Shown: piece after piece, positions 49,792 through 61,400 of the stretch
How the letters are laid out: each line of letters begins with the position of its first letter
Numbering within the stretch: the stretch's first letter is position 1
NCBI GenBank assembly: GCA_022575985.1
Contig: JAKSXM010000137.1
Span: forward strand, 23,268,001-23,332,000
Length of the DNA stretch: 64,000 nucleotides
DNA from: Anagrus nilaparvatae
Taxonomy: Eukaryota > Arthropoda > Insecta > Hymenoptera > Mymaridae
Reading direction: 5' to 3'
The notes under the pieces: model-generated
The model's input: only the letters and a program-made list of their open reading frames with translations
What the model was told of the DNA's origin: nothing
Database searches by the model: none
Translations under genes and position numbers: made by a program

Positions 49792-51641
49792 TTAATCCAA
49801 TTTATTTTTTTTTAAACACAATTTTTTGAATACTTTAAAAAAATATTTTGTGAAAGCATAAAATATGTAACAATTAAAACTGACAAAAACTGCTAAAAAT
49901 AAGTAAATATCAATCATTGCTAATTCCCACCAATTTAATTCAAGTGCTGGTGATTTTAAACTATCTGAACCATTTCTAATAACATATTCTATCCAATAAA
50001 TAGCTGTTTCCATTATACCCATTGGTCTTTCACGAAATATTTTTGAATAATACTGATTAATTTCTCTGAAAAAAGTAAAAATTATTGTAAAAAAGTGCCT
50101 TTTTTAGAATAAAATTGTTTAATTTACCTATACTCTGGATTTTTTAGAATTTTATTTAGAGCTTCATCCATAGAATTTTCAGTTATGTTGTTAAAATCAA
50201 TTTTAACAGTTAAATTTTTGGCTAATAAAGCAGCAACGTTTCTTGGCTGATCACTAAATATAGGAATTGATATAGTAGGTACCCCATAATGTAATGCTTC
50301 AATTATACCAAATAAACCACCATGAGTTATAAATACTTTTGTGTTTTGATGACCTAAAATATTAAAAAAAAAAAAAATTTTAATTTTAAAGAAAAAAATA
50401 GCAAACAAAATATGAGTATCAAAAACTAGCCTGACCTAAAACAGCAAATTGTGGTATCCATGAAAGTATCTTAACATTATTTGGTAATCCTTGTGGTAAT
50501 CTAGTTTCATTATTTATCTTCATCAACACTTTAACTGGTGATATTTTTGAAAAAGATTTATACAAATCAAGAATTACATTTTTATCCAGTGTTTCAATAG
50601 CCACAACTGTACCAAATGAAAAATAAACTACACCTTCAACACTGTCATCCATCCAATATTGTAATTCCTAAAATAACACAATTTAATTAAAACTTGTTAA
50701 TTTATGAAAATATATTTCAAAAAATAAATAAACTAACGTATGGTAAATTTTTAGCATTATTTTCAATATGTATTCCAGCAATTGGTACAAGTCCAGGTGT
50801 TAAAGGTTTAACACCAAATAAAACATGATGTGAATTGACTAATGTTAAAGCAACATTTTTTTCAACTGTTCTAATATCAGGTACATCAGGACTTAAATAT
50901 TTTTTCATTGCCATAGTTTGATTGTATCCAGTTAAATAATTGAATTTATTAATATGATAAAATGATGACAAAAAATTTTTTAATCTTATCAAAAAATTAA
51001 AATTTTTATCAAAATATGTTATATATGAATTTGGTACAAATGCTGGATTATCTGCATTGCCAATAAAATTATTAAACCATGGAAATTCAATTGATGATGA
51101 TACTGCAATAACTGGTACTTTTAATAAATGACCAAAACCCATGAAGCAATTGGCACCAAATGCCTAAAAAAATTAAAATATTACTATAATCAAAAATGAT
51201 AATAAATAAAACCAAATATATCAAGATACTTACTTCTGTAATAACCAAATCATATGGTGGATTAACATTTGGTATATTTTGGATAAAATCTTGAACTTCC
51301 TTTAATCCCATCAACTGACATAAATCATTACCAAAAACAAGTGCTATCTGATCAGTAATGTCATACAATGAAAATTTTGGTCTAATATAAAATTGAATTT
51401 CATCTGGTAGAGTTTCTATGGTGCCAGTAAGGTCAACAATTGTTTTTATATTACTAGGTGGATTTTTTAATGGAAATTGTGTTATTAAATCAATTTGATG
51501 ATTTTTATCAGCTAAACCTTTCATTAAAGAATCAAATATAACCTGATGACTTTTGCCATTAAATGGAAAAATTCCTAATATTCTGTATGACTGACAATTA
51601 TTAACAATAAATAAAAATAGAATACTTTTTACTAAATCCAT
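49792..51641 (-). CDS. UDP-glycosyltransferase, array gene B, 5 exons, 521 aa
   Basis: Intact UGT. Exons on the - strand: 51641-51234, 51163-50738, 50667-50436, 50353-50128, 50065-49792. Exons 3, 4 and 5 (232, 226, 274 bp) have exactly the lengths seen in all other array genes. Seen: signal peptide (1-18), catalytic-type His32 in GKSH, the nucleotide-sugar signature starting HQNTKVFITHGGLFGIIEAL, FSDQPRNVAAL, a C-terminal helix, and tail KKNKLD with a KxKxx ER-retrieval pattern. Splice signals are all standard. It differs clearly from the C/D/E trio (for example DDSVEGVVYFSFG), so it is an older duplicate. Expected role: conjugation of toxins, pigments or odorants. Confidence 0.92.
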
Positions 51642-53003
51642 TTTTTCACTTAAATTATATAATTTTATTCACTATTCACTAAGCAACAACGTTTTTAAAA
51701 ACTCATTGCATGGATGTTTCTTCGACTTACAGAATACAACTAAATTAAATGTATAGAAAACGTCTGACCTTGACCATTGAATGTGTCTCAAAATAAACTT
51801 ATAGACATGAACATGTGTTGATAGATCAATGTGGTTGTTTATGTATGTAATTTTATACACACGCAGTAAGAGGCGAAATATTATATATATGTTATGATAT
51901 TATTAAGGAAAGAGCTAAATAAAAACCGGTTTTTCGATTTTATTAAAAATGTAATATTTATAATGTCATTATATAAAATGCAGTACATTGTTAATTACAG
52001 TGATTCCTCTTAAGTCAGAAAACAGTATATTTGCGAAAAAATTTATTAAGTTTTCAATGAAAATCGTAAAAATTAAAATTGTTCTTTTTTTTGAATATTT
52101 ACAACTATATTGAAAAAAACTCTTACTTTTTCAGTTACGTAACTGAATATCACAATGCCTAGAGTTACCTGATTTTACAGAAACTCGAGTTACGGTTGTC
52201 GGCAGTGGCAGGTTTTTTTTCAGTGTATTTTTCATAAATTTAACATCATTTTATCGCGAATTTGGGAGTAAAAAAATTTTAATTTATAACTTTTTCGTAA
52301 ATCTATTCACAAAGAAATAAAAAAATTTTTGATTTTAACCTAAATTTTCTATTGATAATAATTCGCAAATAAATTTATTTTCTGGAGGAAGAATCCTTTC
52401 TTTTTTTGGGTCTCTAAATTTTTAGCCCATAGGCTAAATATAAATTCTAAGATATAAATTTTTCTGAAATGCAAGTTTATATTGAATATATATAGATATA
52501 TTAATTTATATATAAAAAAATTCAATACATTATTCTATTACCACCCAGATTTGAAGCCCGTGCTTAGGCGGGTGACTTTTGGCCACTTTGGAGGGCAATT
52601 TATAATTTCTTATTTTTTATTTTTATTTTCTTTTATTTTTAACTGTACCAAGTTGTCATAGAAAAATTAGATGTGGTAAATAAAAATTTATAGATTTTTT
52701 TTTGTTACAACAATTTAATTCAAAATTAGTCAAAATATTAATTTTATAAAAAATTTCTTAAAAATTAGCATGTAATATTTTATTTTAAATGAATAGTAAT
52801 AATTTTAGTTTAAAATACTAATTTTTTTTTGCTTATCAATTATATCCAAATGATTTATTATAATTAATTTTATTACTTATCAAAATTTCTTTCTCTATCT
52901 AACACTGACGTAAAAAAAAATTAAATGAATGTCTCATGTTTAGTAAAAAAATATAGAATAATAAATGACATAATAATTTAATATAGCTAAGTGTCGAAAA
53001 AAA
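51642..53003. other. Spacer between UGT B and UGT C
   Basis: AT-rich. The first few hundred bases would hold the UGT B promoter; no clear TATA box or GATA cluster was seen. A fragment at about 52175-52235 ends GGCAGGTTTTTTTTCAGTGTA and resembles the element end at 23025-23045. A small island of complex sequence lies at 52540-52600. Confidence 0.5.
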
Positions 53004-54843
53004 TCATTCTAATTTCCGTTTTACTGTAAAGTAACAACTACAATGATTAAAAATAAGACAGAAAAATTTGTAAAATAAAATAAAAAGTAAAATCAAGCTG
53101 GATAATAAAAATCCAAAAACATCCAACATTCTAAGTTCCCACCATTTTAAATCAAGTGCTGGTGATTTTAAAGAATTTGGACCGTTTCTTATGACGTATT
53201 CGATCCAAAACATCGCTGTATCTACTGCGCTCATCGGCTTGTCCCGAAATAATTTTGAATAATATCTTGCATTTTTTCTATAAAAAGTAAAAATAAGTTC
53301 AATTTTCCATTTTTTGTTTTGATAAATGTAATAAATTACCTATAAATTGGATTCTGCAATACTTCTTTCAATGCTTCGTCTAATGAGGTGGCTGTTAAAT
53401 TGCTCACATCTATTTTTATGGATATATTTTTGGCTACCATCGATGCAACATTTCGGAATTGTTCACTAAATATTGGAACTGAAATTGTAGGGATTCCGTG
53501 ATACAAAGCTTCAAGACTACCGAGTAACCCACCGTGATTTATGAATAATTTCGTATTTTTGTGACCTAAAAAAATAAAAACTATGATTTTCTTGTGAATC
53601 CTAATCAGTACAAATTCCAAACCTAATATTGCAAATTGTGGAAGCCAAGAAACCGTTTTTATATTTCCTGGTAAGCCAGGTGGTAATTTTGTAGTATTTT
53701 CAACTTTCATTAAGACCCGAATCGGATTTACTTTTGAAAATGATTGAAATAGCTCTTTAATTAATTCATAAGGCAATGTTTCTATTGCTAAAATAGAGCC
53801 AAAAGAAACACAAATAACACCCTGAACACTTTCGTCCATGAAATTTTGTAAGTCCTAAAAAAAATTTAAAAACAAAATAGAAATATATTTCTTTTTTATA
53901 TCGAAAAAGATTAAATTATTATTTTCCATACCGGAGGTAAATATGTGTTATTTTCATCAATGTGGATTCCAGCTATGTGCACTAATCGAGGAGTCACAGG
54001 CTTGACACCGTGCACAATATAATCAGAATTCACTAAAGTTAGTGCAACACTTTTTTCAACTGTTCGAATGTCTGGAATATTTGGACTTAAATATTTTCTC
54101 ATTGTCATTGTTTGATTATGCTCCGTTAAAAAATCAAATTTGAGTTTGTGATACAAATCAACTACAAAATTTATTAGCCTGTCGGTAAATTTGAGATGAT
54201 TAAAATTTCCTTGTAAAGAATGTGATACAAAAGCAGGATTATCTGCATTTCCAATAATATTACTGTGCCAGGGAAATTCCAAAGACGATGAAATTGCAAT
54301 GACTGGAACATTAAGAAGATGGCCAAAGCCCATATAGCAGCTAGCTCCAAAAGCCTAAAAAAATAAAATTATTTAACTGCAAAGAAAAAAATAAATAAAT
54401 GATTAATAAATTTTTTAATAAATGCAACTCACTTCTGTTATAACCAAATCATAAGGTGGATTCTTTGGTGGATTTTTAATCAAATTTTGAATTTTTTCTA
54501 TTGCAAGAAGTTGACATAATTGATTACCATGTCTTAGCGTAATGTCATTAGAAACAGAATAGCGTTTATTTGCAATAAAATCAGTTATTGGTGGAAGTTT
54601 TACAGAACTTTTACTATGTAATTTTATAATTGTTGTATAATTTTCTAATGAGTAGTTTGGTTGATAATGTGAAATCACGTCAACTTGATGACCACGTTTT
54701 GCCAAATTAGTCATAACTGTTTCAAATATTGCATTATGACTTTTACAAGCAAATGGAAAAATGCCTAAAATTCTTGATGAATCACAAGATAAAATTGTTG
54801 TAAACAATAATATTAAACTAAGTAACACTTTAAACTTTTCCAT
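53004..54843 (-). CDS. UDP-glycosyltransferase, array gene C, 5 exons, 521 aa
   Basis: Intact UGT. Exons on the - strand: 54843-54433, 54354-53932, 53854-53623, 53565-53340, 53277-53004. I chose the ATG at 54843 rather than the in-frame one at 54879, because it gives a normal signal peptide (MEKFKVLLSLILL) and matches the start of its paralogues. His36 (CKSH), signature LFINHGGLLGSLEALYHGIP with FSEQFRNV, C-terminal helix, and tail VKRKLE (KxKxx). 'SEQ' replaces the more usual 'DQ' pair seen in genes A and B (ADQ/SDQ), a shared feature of C, D and E that could affect sugar-donor binding. The third intron is only 57 bp and has no in-frame stop. Confidence 0.92.
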
Positions 54844-55865
54844 TGTAAATAAAAATATAAAATAAAAAAATAAATACAATTTGAAGAAGAAAAAATTTAA
54901 AAGTTTTTAAAGTGATAAAAAAAAAATAACAATCACTATTAGTTTTAATTTTAATACTAATCAGTTAAATGATTCAAGTTCCTCATATTAACTATAAAAA
55001 TAAAACGATGTTCAGTAAGCTGTTATAATATTTTAAACAAATTTCTTTATCTATGATATTTAAAATTTATTCCAAAAAGTTGAGTTATTGAATTTTATTA
55101 CTACTCATGGAAAGATTTCTAAAGCAATGTGAGCCACAAATTTTAGCGGTTTTTAACACTCGAACAAAATACTATATGAATTTGACAGTGTGTTATGGTC
55201 ATCACCCGATATAAACTATTTGTAAATATTCATCGTCTTCTTTGAACAATGAACTACCAAGTTCAACTGTCTGCTACATTGCCCCTTCTCTACTAACTCC
55301 AAATTATTCTATCCTTTTGGTTTCTTTCTGCAGACAAAACGTTCTATTTTGCAGTTATTTAGCAGGCAACATAAACCTGTGCGTTTAAATTACATTGAGT
55401 AGTACCTGCAAATTCCAAACTAACCGTGAATTAACTGCGCTATATTACCAAACAACCTTAATCAAATGCATGAAATAATTTAATTTAATTTTTCTGACTG
55501 CACAAGAAGCTCTATCTTTTCAAAATAAAATTTTACGTTTATCTCAATGACTACATATTTTTAAAACCCCTGTACATATTCTTTAGGGTTTTTTCAACTT
55601 TAATAAAATTCTGTACTAAAAAGAAAAATAGCACCGTTTAAAATTTTCAAATGCTCAAATATATTACCATTTAGTAAATCAATTATTAAAGGAATTTTTA
55701 ATCTAAGTTTTTTTTCTTATTTAAGTTAAATTAAATAAAAATATAATACAGAGAGTCAAAACAAAGAAAATTTAAATAAAGTAATAAAAATATTTTATTT
55801 TGTTTATAAAAATTTATTATTATTAAAATTAATAAATAAAAATAATATATTAATTTTATAACATT
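54844..55865. other. Spacer between UGT C and UGT D
   Basis: Contains the UGT C promoter region on the left and the UGT D 3' region on the right; 55130-55440 is less AT-rich than the rest. No gene, RNA or clear repeat recognised. Confidence 0.5.
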
Positions 55866-57679
55866 TTAATCTGTTTTCCTTTTTGCAATAGAATAATTAA
55901 TATATTTATTGAAAATAAGCATAATAATTTTGTAAAACAAAATAAAGAGTAAAATTAAACTGAATAATAAAAATCCGGAAACGTCCAACATTGCAAGCTC
56001 CCACCATTTTAAATCAAGTGCTGGTGACTTTAAAGAATTTGGACCGTTTCTTATGACGTATTCGATCCAAAACATCGCTGTATCTACTGGGCTCATCGGC
56101 TTGTCCCGAAATAATTTCGAATAATATCTTGCATTTTTTCTAGAAAAAGTAAAAATAAGTTCAATTTTCCATTTTTTGTTTTGATAAAATCAATCAGTTA
56201 CCTATAAATTGGATTCTGCAATACTTCTTTCAATGCTTCGTCTAATGAGGCAGTTGTTAAATTACTTAAATTCATTTTTATGGACATGTTTTTTGCTACC
56301 ATTGATGCAACATTTCGGAATTGTTCACTAAATATTGGTACGGAAATCGTTGGGATTCCGTGATACAGAGTTTCAAGACTACCGAGTAATCCACCGTGAT
56401 TTATGAATAATTTCGTATTTTTGTGACCTAAAAAAATAAAAACTATGAATTTCTTGTAAATCCTAATCAGTACAAATTCCAAACCTAATATTGCAAATTG
56501 TGGAAGCCAAGAAACCGTTTTTACATTTTCTGGTAAGCCAGGTGGTAATTTTGTAGAATTCTGAATTTTCATTAAGACTTGAATTGGTGCTATTTTTGAA
56601 AATGATCGATATAATCCTTTTATAAATTCATTAGGCATTGACTCGATTGCTAATATCGAACCAAAAGAAACGCAAACAACGCCATGTACACTTTCATCCA
56701 TAAATTGTCGTAAATCCTAAATGGAAATTTAAATTAAAATAGATGTAATGTTTGCTTTAATGAAAAAGATTTAATTATTTTTTTTACCGGAGCTAAAACT
56801 GTATTATTTTCATCAATGTGGATTCCAGCAATGTGCACCAAGCCAGGAGTCACAGGCTTGACACCGTGCACAATGAAATCAGAATTGACTAACGTCAAAG
56901 CAATACTTTTTTCAACTGTTCGAATGTCTGGAATATTTGGACTTAAATATTTTCTCATTGCCATTGTTTGATTATGCTCCGTTAAAAAATTAAATTTAAT
57001 CTTGTGATACAAATTAACTACAAAGTTTGTTAACCTGTCTACAAATTTAAGATGATTGAAATTTTCTTGGAGTGCATTTGGTACAAATGCTGGATTATCG
57101 GCATTACCGATTATATTACTGTGCCATGGAAATTCCATTGACGATGAAATAGCTACGACTGGAACTTTAAGAAGATGACCAAATCCCATGAAGCAGTTAG
57201 CTCCAAAAGCCTAAACATTTAATATATTTATTTTTAATACAGAATTTTTTATTGAAATATTAATAACTTACTTCTGTTATTACTAAATCATAAAAAGGAG
57301 CTTGAGGCAAGTTTTTTATAAATTTTTGTATTTTATTTGAAGCCAAAATTTGACATAAATCATTGCCTAGACTTAATGTAATATGATTAGAAACCTCATA
57401 GTTACTACTCGTATAAAAATCAATTTTAGACGCATCTTCAGAGGGTCCACCTTTTAACTTGATAATAGTCGTATAATTTTCCAACGAATATTTTAGTGGG
57501 TGATGTGAAATAACATCGACTTGGTGGCCACGTTTTGCTAAATTTGTCATAACAGCTTCGAATATTACATTATGACTTTTAAAACCAAATGGAAAAATGC
57601 CTAAAATTCTTGATGAATTACAAAACACAATAAATAGAAAACATAACATTAAACTTAAAATTTGTTTAGAAAGTTTCAT
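55866..57679 (-). CDS. UDP-glycosyltransferase, array gene D, 5 exons, 520 aa
   Basis: Intact UGT, closest to C and E. Exons on the - strand: 57679-57272, 57210-56788, 56716-56485, 56427-56202, 56139-55866. Signal peptide (1-22), His36 (FKSH), signature LFINHGGLLGSLETLYHGIP with FSEQFRNV, C-terminal helix after WWELAMLDVSG, tail AKRKTD (KxKxx). It is a sequence mosaic: intron 3 and the 3' end of exon 4 match gene C almost exactly, while intron 4 and the start of exon 5 are identical to gene E. This points to gene conversion or unequal exchange inside the array. Confidence 0.92.
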
Positions 57680-59023
57680 TATGAAAGGATATTAACAAGG
57701 CACGTAGAAGAAAAATTATTAATATGTCTGTATTTACAGACATATGTAAACTGAATGAAAAAAAAAAATTTAGCAATTTAATTACTTTATGATTATATTA
57801 GTCTTTTTTTAAAACTTGAGTAAAATATGTTTTAAGTAAATAATTATGTCGTTTGCATTATCTTTCAAGATAACATTGCAAATGTGATTTTTAAAATTAT
57901 TCGTTCGATTAAAAAAATGATAAATTATTATTAATTAATGATGCCCTTTGAATTTTATGTTATGTGCCAGGGTGATTAAAATTTTCCTCGGCTGGTTATC
58001 TAAAAAACAGCCAAGTTAAAATTTTGTCACCAACTTCAAATTTAAAATATCCTTTAATAACCTCTTCAAAACATACATTTAAATTGGTTTTTAAAAAATT
58101 TAGTCTAATCTGAGGAGGTGGGGTTAAAAAATTTTTTCCAAAAATTTGTAACCTTGTAGGACTTTGGCTAATGAATACATATACTGTAATTAGGAAATCA
58201 GCCTATTCTTACCTTTAAGTGGCTAACTTTAAAGATTGTTATTTAAACTAATGACTTTGGAAGATTAATTTACATTGATTTAAATAATTTAAATTTTAAA
58301 TTACTAGAAGTATTTTTAATAGTTTAAATTTAATGCTTATTTTAAGTAGATTTAAGTATTTTTTATGCTGGATATAAAGAAATTGCAAAAATAACTTTGG
58401 TAAAGGTTTTAAAGACAATCTAATTGATTATGGCATTTAGAAGCTTAATTTTTGTAATAAGTGACTCAAAATATATGTAACTGAAGAAAGAATGCGTAAA
58501 GATTGTGTATGATGAATTATTTTACCAGTTGTTTGTTCAGAATCAAAATTTAGAAATATTTGATAATAAAATATATATGACTCAATTTAAACCAAATTGG
58601 GATAAAATACATAGTCCAATCTTCAAATCGGTTTAAATAGTATTTTTTACGAAAGAACTTTTTATTATTTGCTAGTAAAAATACAGTTGACTCTTGTGTT
58701 ATGCATGTAAATAAAATTTAAATTCTTAAAACTAAATAAATAAGATTCCATTATATTCAGATAAAATATAAATATAATATAAATATATTATATAAGTCAA
58801 TATAATTTGGTAAATTAGTAAAGTGATATTCAACAGTAATAAAAATTTTAAATATATTTTAAATATTAAATATAATTTGATAAATTTATGGTAATTGCTT
58901 ATAAATTAAAATTAATTAATAATAAATTAGAAAAGATAAAAAATTTAAAATATTAAAAAAAATGGTAATAATAATGCTGATCTGATTATTTTTAATATGT
59001 AACTTCATTATTCATCATTCATT
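57680..59023. other. Spacer: UGT D promoter region, then AT-rich DNA
   Basis: About 180-200 bp upstream of the UGT D start there is TTATCTTTC followed by AAGATAACATTGCAA (57859-57880), a GATA pair next to a TTGCAA half-site. A similar pair is found upstream of UGT E. Near 57985-58015 there is a small hairpin (CGGCTGG...CAGCC). The rest is AT-rich with no gene. Confidence 0.45.
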
Positions 59024-59712
59024 CTACAATTTATAAAAGTATATTTTTAAACTCTTCTTAAAATGAGAAAATGATGGAAGGTAGAGGATGTAGGTTGGAA
59101 TGGAATTCCATAGTTTGGCATATTGAACTTGGAATGATAGAGTGCCAGAGTTAGTGGATGCTGGAAGGACGTCTAGATCTTGACGAAGACGAAGAGGTAG
59201 AGAAGAAGGGGGGCTCTCATATGTATAACCCTGAACATGATTAACATGACATAGTAGTCACGACAGGTGTCTGTAAGTAGCCAGTTTAGTCTTTTCCTGT
59301 AAGGTGTTATATGATCATTCCACCTTAAATTGTAAAAGTACCTTATCGCTGCATTGGCTAGACGTTGTAGTTGTGTGAGCAGTTGAAGGTTAGCATCAGA
59401 ATATACTACTGTGCAGTAATCAAGGTGGGGAAGTATCAGGGATTCAACTAAACTCTTTAGTAACAATTGAGACGCGTATGATTTTATGAATTTCAGGCCA
59501 AAAAGAGCTTGGTTAACTTTCTTGGTAATATACTCTATATTCTGTTTCCATGACAAAGTACTATCCAGGATTACACCAAAGCTGGTGACTTCACCTACAA
59601 TTGGTACCGAATCACCATTGTTATTTATTGCAATAGAGGAAATATTTAATTTGTTAAATAATCTAACCATGTGAGTTGATCCAAAAAATATGACTTTAGT
59701 CTTCTTTAACTA
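59024..59712 (-). mobile_element. Non-LTR retrotransposon remnant: C-terminal end of the reverse-transcriptase ORF
   Basis: Starts about 59712 with KKTKVIFFGS and contains the typical post-catalytic region of LINE reverse transcriptases: GVILDSTLSWKQNIEYI, LPHLDYCTVVY, LQLLTQLQRLANAAIRY and HITPYRKRLNWL. After 'VIHMRA' there is a one-base frameshift in a C run near 59210-59216. The other frame then continues through SFQVQYAKLWNSIP and HFKKSLKIY to a TAG at 59024-59026, which matches the normal C-terminus of such ORF2 proteins. The polymerase active site and endonuclease are missing. It is dead and 5' truncated. Similar to CR1/Jockey-type elements; the clade cannot be fixed. Confidence 0.85.
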
Positions 59713-60140
59713 TTAAAAATAAGCCTCCACGACATTTTTCAGCTAATAAGGTTCAGTTCTCGATTTTCGGCGGTCATTTTTGTGTTTTGTCCAAAAGAGA
59801 GAAAATTTTTCTAACTGTTTCAAAAAATAAGTTGCGCGCGCTCCTAGAGAAATACACTAGTCTAAAATGTGCTCTTAAATTTTCAATTATTACTTGTGTA
59901 TATTTAAAATTGTTTTAAAATTTTTTCAAGATAATTTAAAGTAGTAAAAATTCTTACTACTATGATAATAAGTTGTATCTAGGTTTTAACCTTTTTAATA
60001 ATAATTGTGATTTAAAAATTTAAAAGTGAAAGTTAACCTCTTAATAAATTATTATCATTTTACTTGTATATGTTTGTTTTGAGTCGTAATATAGGAAGAG
60101 TATACTTTCGTATATTGCGAAGTATATTCTGTATATACTG
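59713..60140. other. Sequence between the two retrotransposon pieces
   Basis: It includes a less AT-rich patch at 59720-59860 (with GCGCGCGCTCC), possibly the 5'UTR of the element whose ORF1 follows. No ORF recognised. Confidence 0.4.
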
Positions 60141-60149
60141 TATATTATT

Positions 60150-60904
60150 TAAACATCGTGAATCAAAAAGATATCTAAGACTTAAATGAACAAGCACAAA
60201 TAAACTATGCATGTAATTGCACTAAAAAACACAATAAACCCACAGCTTTTGTATGCGTAAAGTGTGGGAAATGTTACCATAAGAAGTGCATAATTAAAAA
60301 TAAAACTATTTACCATATTATTGGAAATTTAATATGCTGCTGTGAGATTAGAACTGACCCTACATTCTTTGAGCAAGAAATTGCTACTTTAATTGTTGAA
60401 AATTCAAAGTTAAAAGATCAGTTGTTAGAAGAAAAGATTAGTGTAAAAAATTTTTCTAATCGAAGTGTAGCACTATTGGAAGAAATAAACGAACTACATA
60501 AAAAGAACATCGAAAATCAAGATATGGTACTAACAAAGCAAGAATTAAAATATGCACTTGACAAAATCAAAAATCTAAATCTTGACAATGCTAAATTATT
60601 AGAAGCTAACAGCAAACTAGAAACACAAAATTATGAGCTATTGGAAGAAATGAGTAAGGTTACTGATAATTCAAGTCTTAATGTATAACTAAAAACAAAT
60701 ACTGTGCAGACACTTAACCTAACCAAAGAACTTAATTATACCAAAGATGAAAATTTTGATTTAAAACAAAAATTAAATAATTGTGAAGAGCTAGTACAAA
60801 ATTTAAAATCTGATATAAACACTAAAGAAAAAGAATTACAAAAAAAAGATAATAATAACATAAATGATATTAACATAAATTTAAAAAATGACACATTGTT
60901 TTTT
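60150..60904 (+). pseudogene. Retrotransposon ORF1-like: Cys/His finger plus coiled coil, interrupted
   Basis: Reading in one frame from about 60175, a PHD-like pattern appears: CNC..KH....FVCVKCGKCYHKKC......ICCC. A long coiled coil of Glu, Lys, Leu and Asn heptads follows, with segments near 60390-60660 and 60700-60870. There is a stop at 60167-60169 before the finger and another at 60686-60688 between the two coiled-coil parts, and the frame continues past both. The reading is cut at 60905 by a CACTGT-family end. Finger-plus-coiled-coil ORF1 proteins occur in several insect non-LTR elements, and a reverse-transcriptase remnant lies just to the left on the other strand. A decayed host gene is less likely. 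Confidence 0.65.
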
Positions 60905-60955
60905 GAGAATATTCTGATTTTTTTTGTTAATCTAAGGAAGTTACTTTTTACAGTG
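60905..60955. mobile_element. MITE, CACTGT-ended family, right-end fragment (copy 3)
   Basis: Matches the right ends of the copies at 18227-18613 and 47861-48324, finishing with TCTAAGGAAGTTACTTTTTACAGTG. Only the terminal ~50 bp remain; the left part was not found. Confidence 0.75.
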
Positions 60956-61400
60956 AGGCCAAAACATGAAAATGGCCTCCAAAAATCCAGAATCGAACCT
61001 TATGAGTCAATCGAACCTTAAAAAATGACCTGGAGGTTTATTTTTAGTATTCCTTTCGGTAAAAAATATTTTTGAACCGATTTGATGACCCGATCATGCA
61101 TCTTATCCCAGTTTGATTCAAATTGAGCCTTATTTTATTTGCGGAAAAATTAATTAGTTCAGTATTCATAAAAATTTTCAGTACATGAAAAGTTATCTGT
61201 TAAATGTTTGAATTATCTATTAAATGTTTGAATAAAAACATTTGTTAAACAAATATAATAAAAAGTTAAATATCAAAATTCATTTAATTTTATTTAATTG
61301 CATTAAAATTTATAATTATTTACAATAGTTTTAAGATTTAATAAAAAAATACTTTATAATATAATACTTATGTTTTTATTACAAACTCATGATTAACTCT
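60956..61400. other. Spacer downstream of UGT E
   Basis: Contains the phrase AATCGAACCTTA twice about 28 bp apart (60990-61021), then AT-rich sequence that presumably includes the UGT E 3'UTR. No gene seen. Confidence 0.5.

Noticed and set aside
54844..54879. Upstream in-frame ATG for UGT C (adds MYLFFYFIFLFT).
   Set aside because: It would put a second hydrophobic block before a normal signal peptide and is not found in the paralogues; the ATG at 54843 is preferred.
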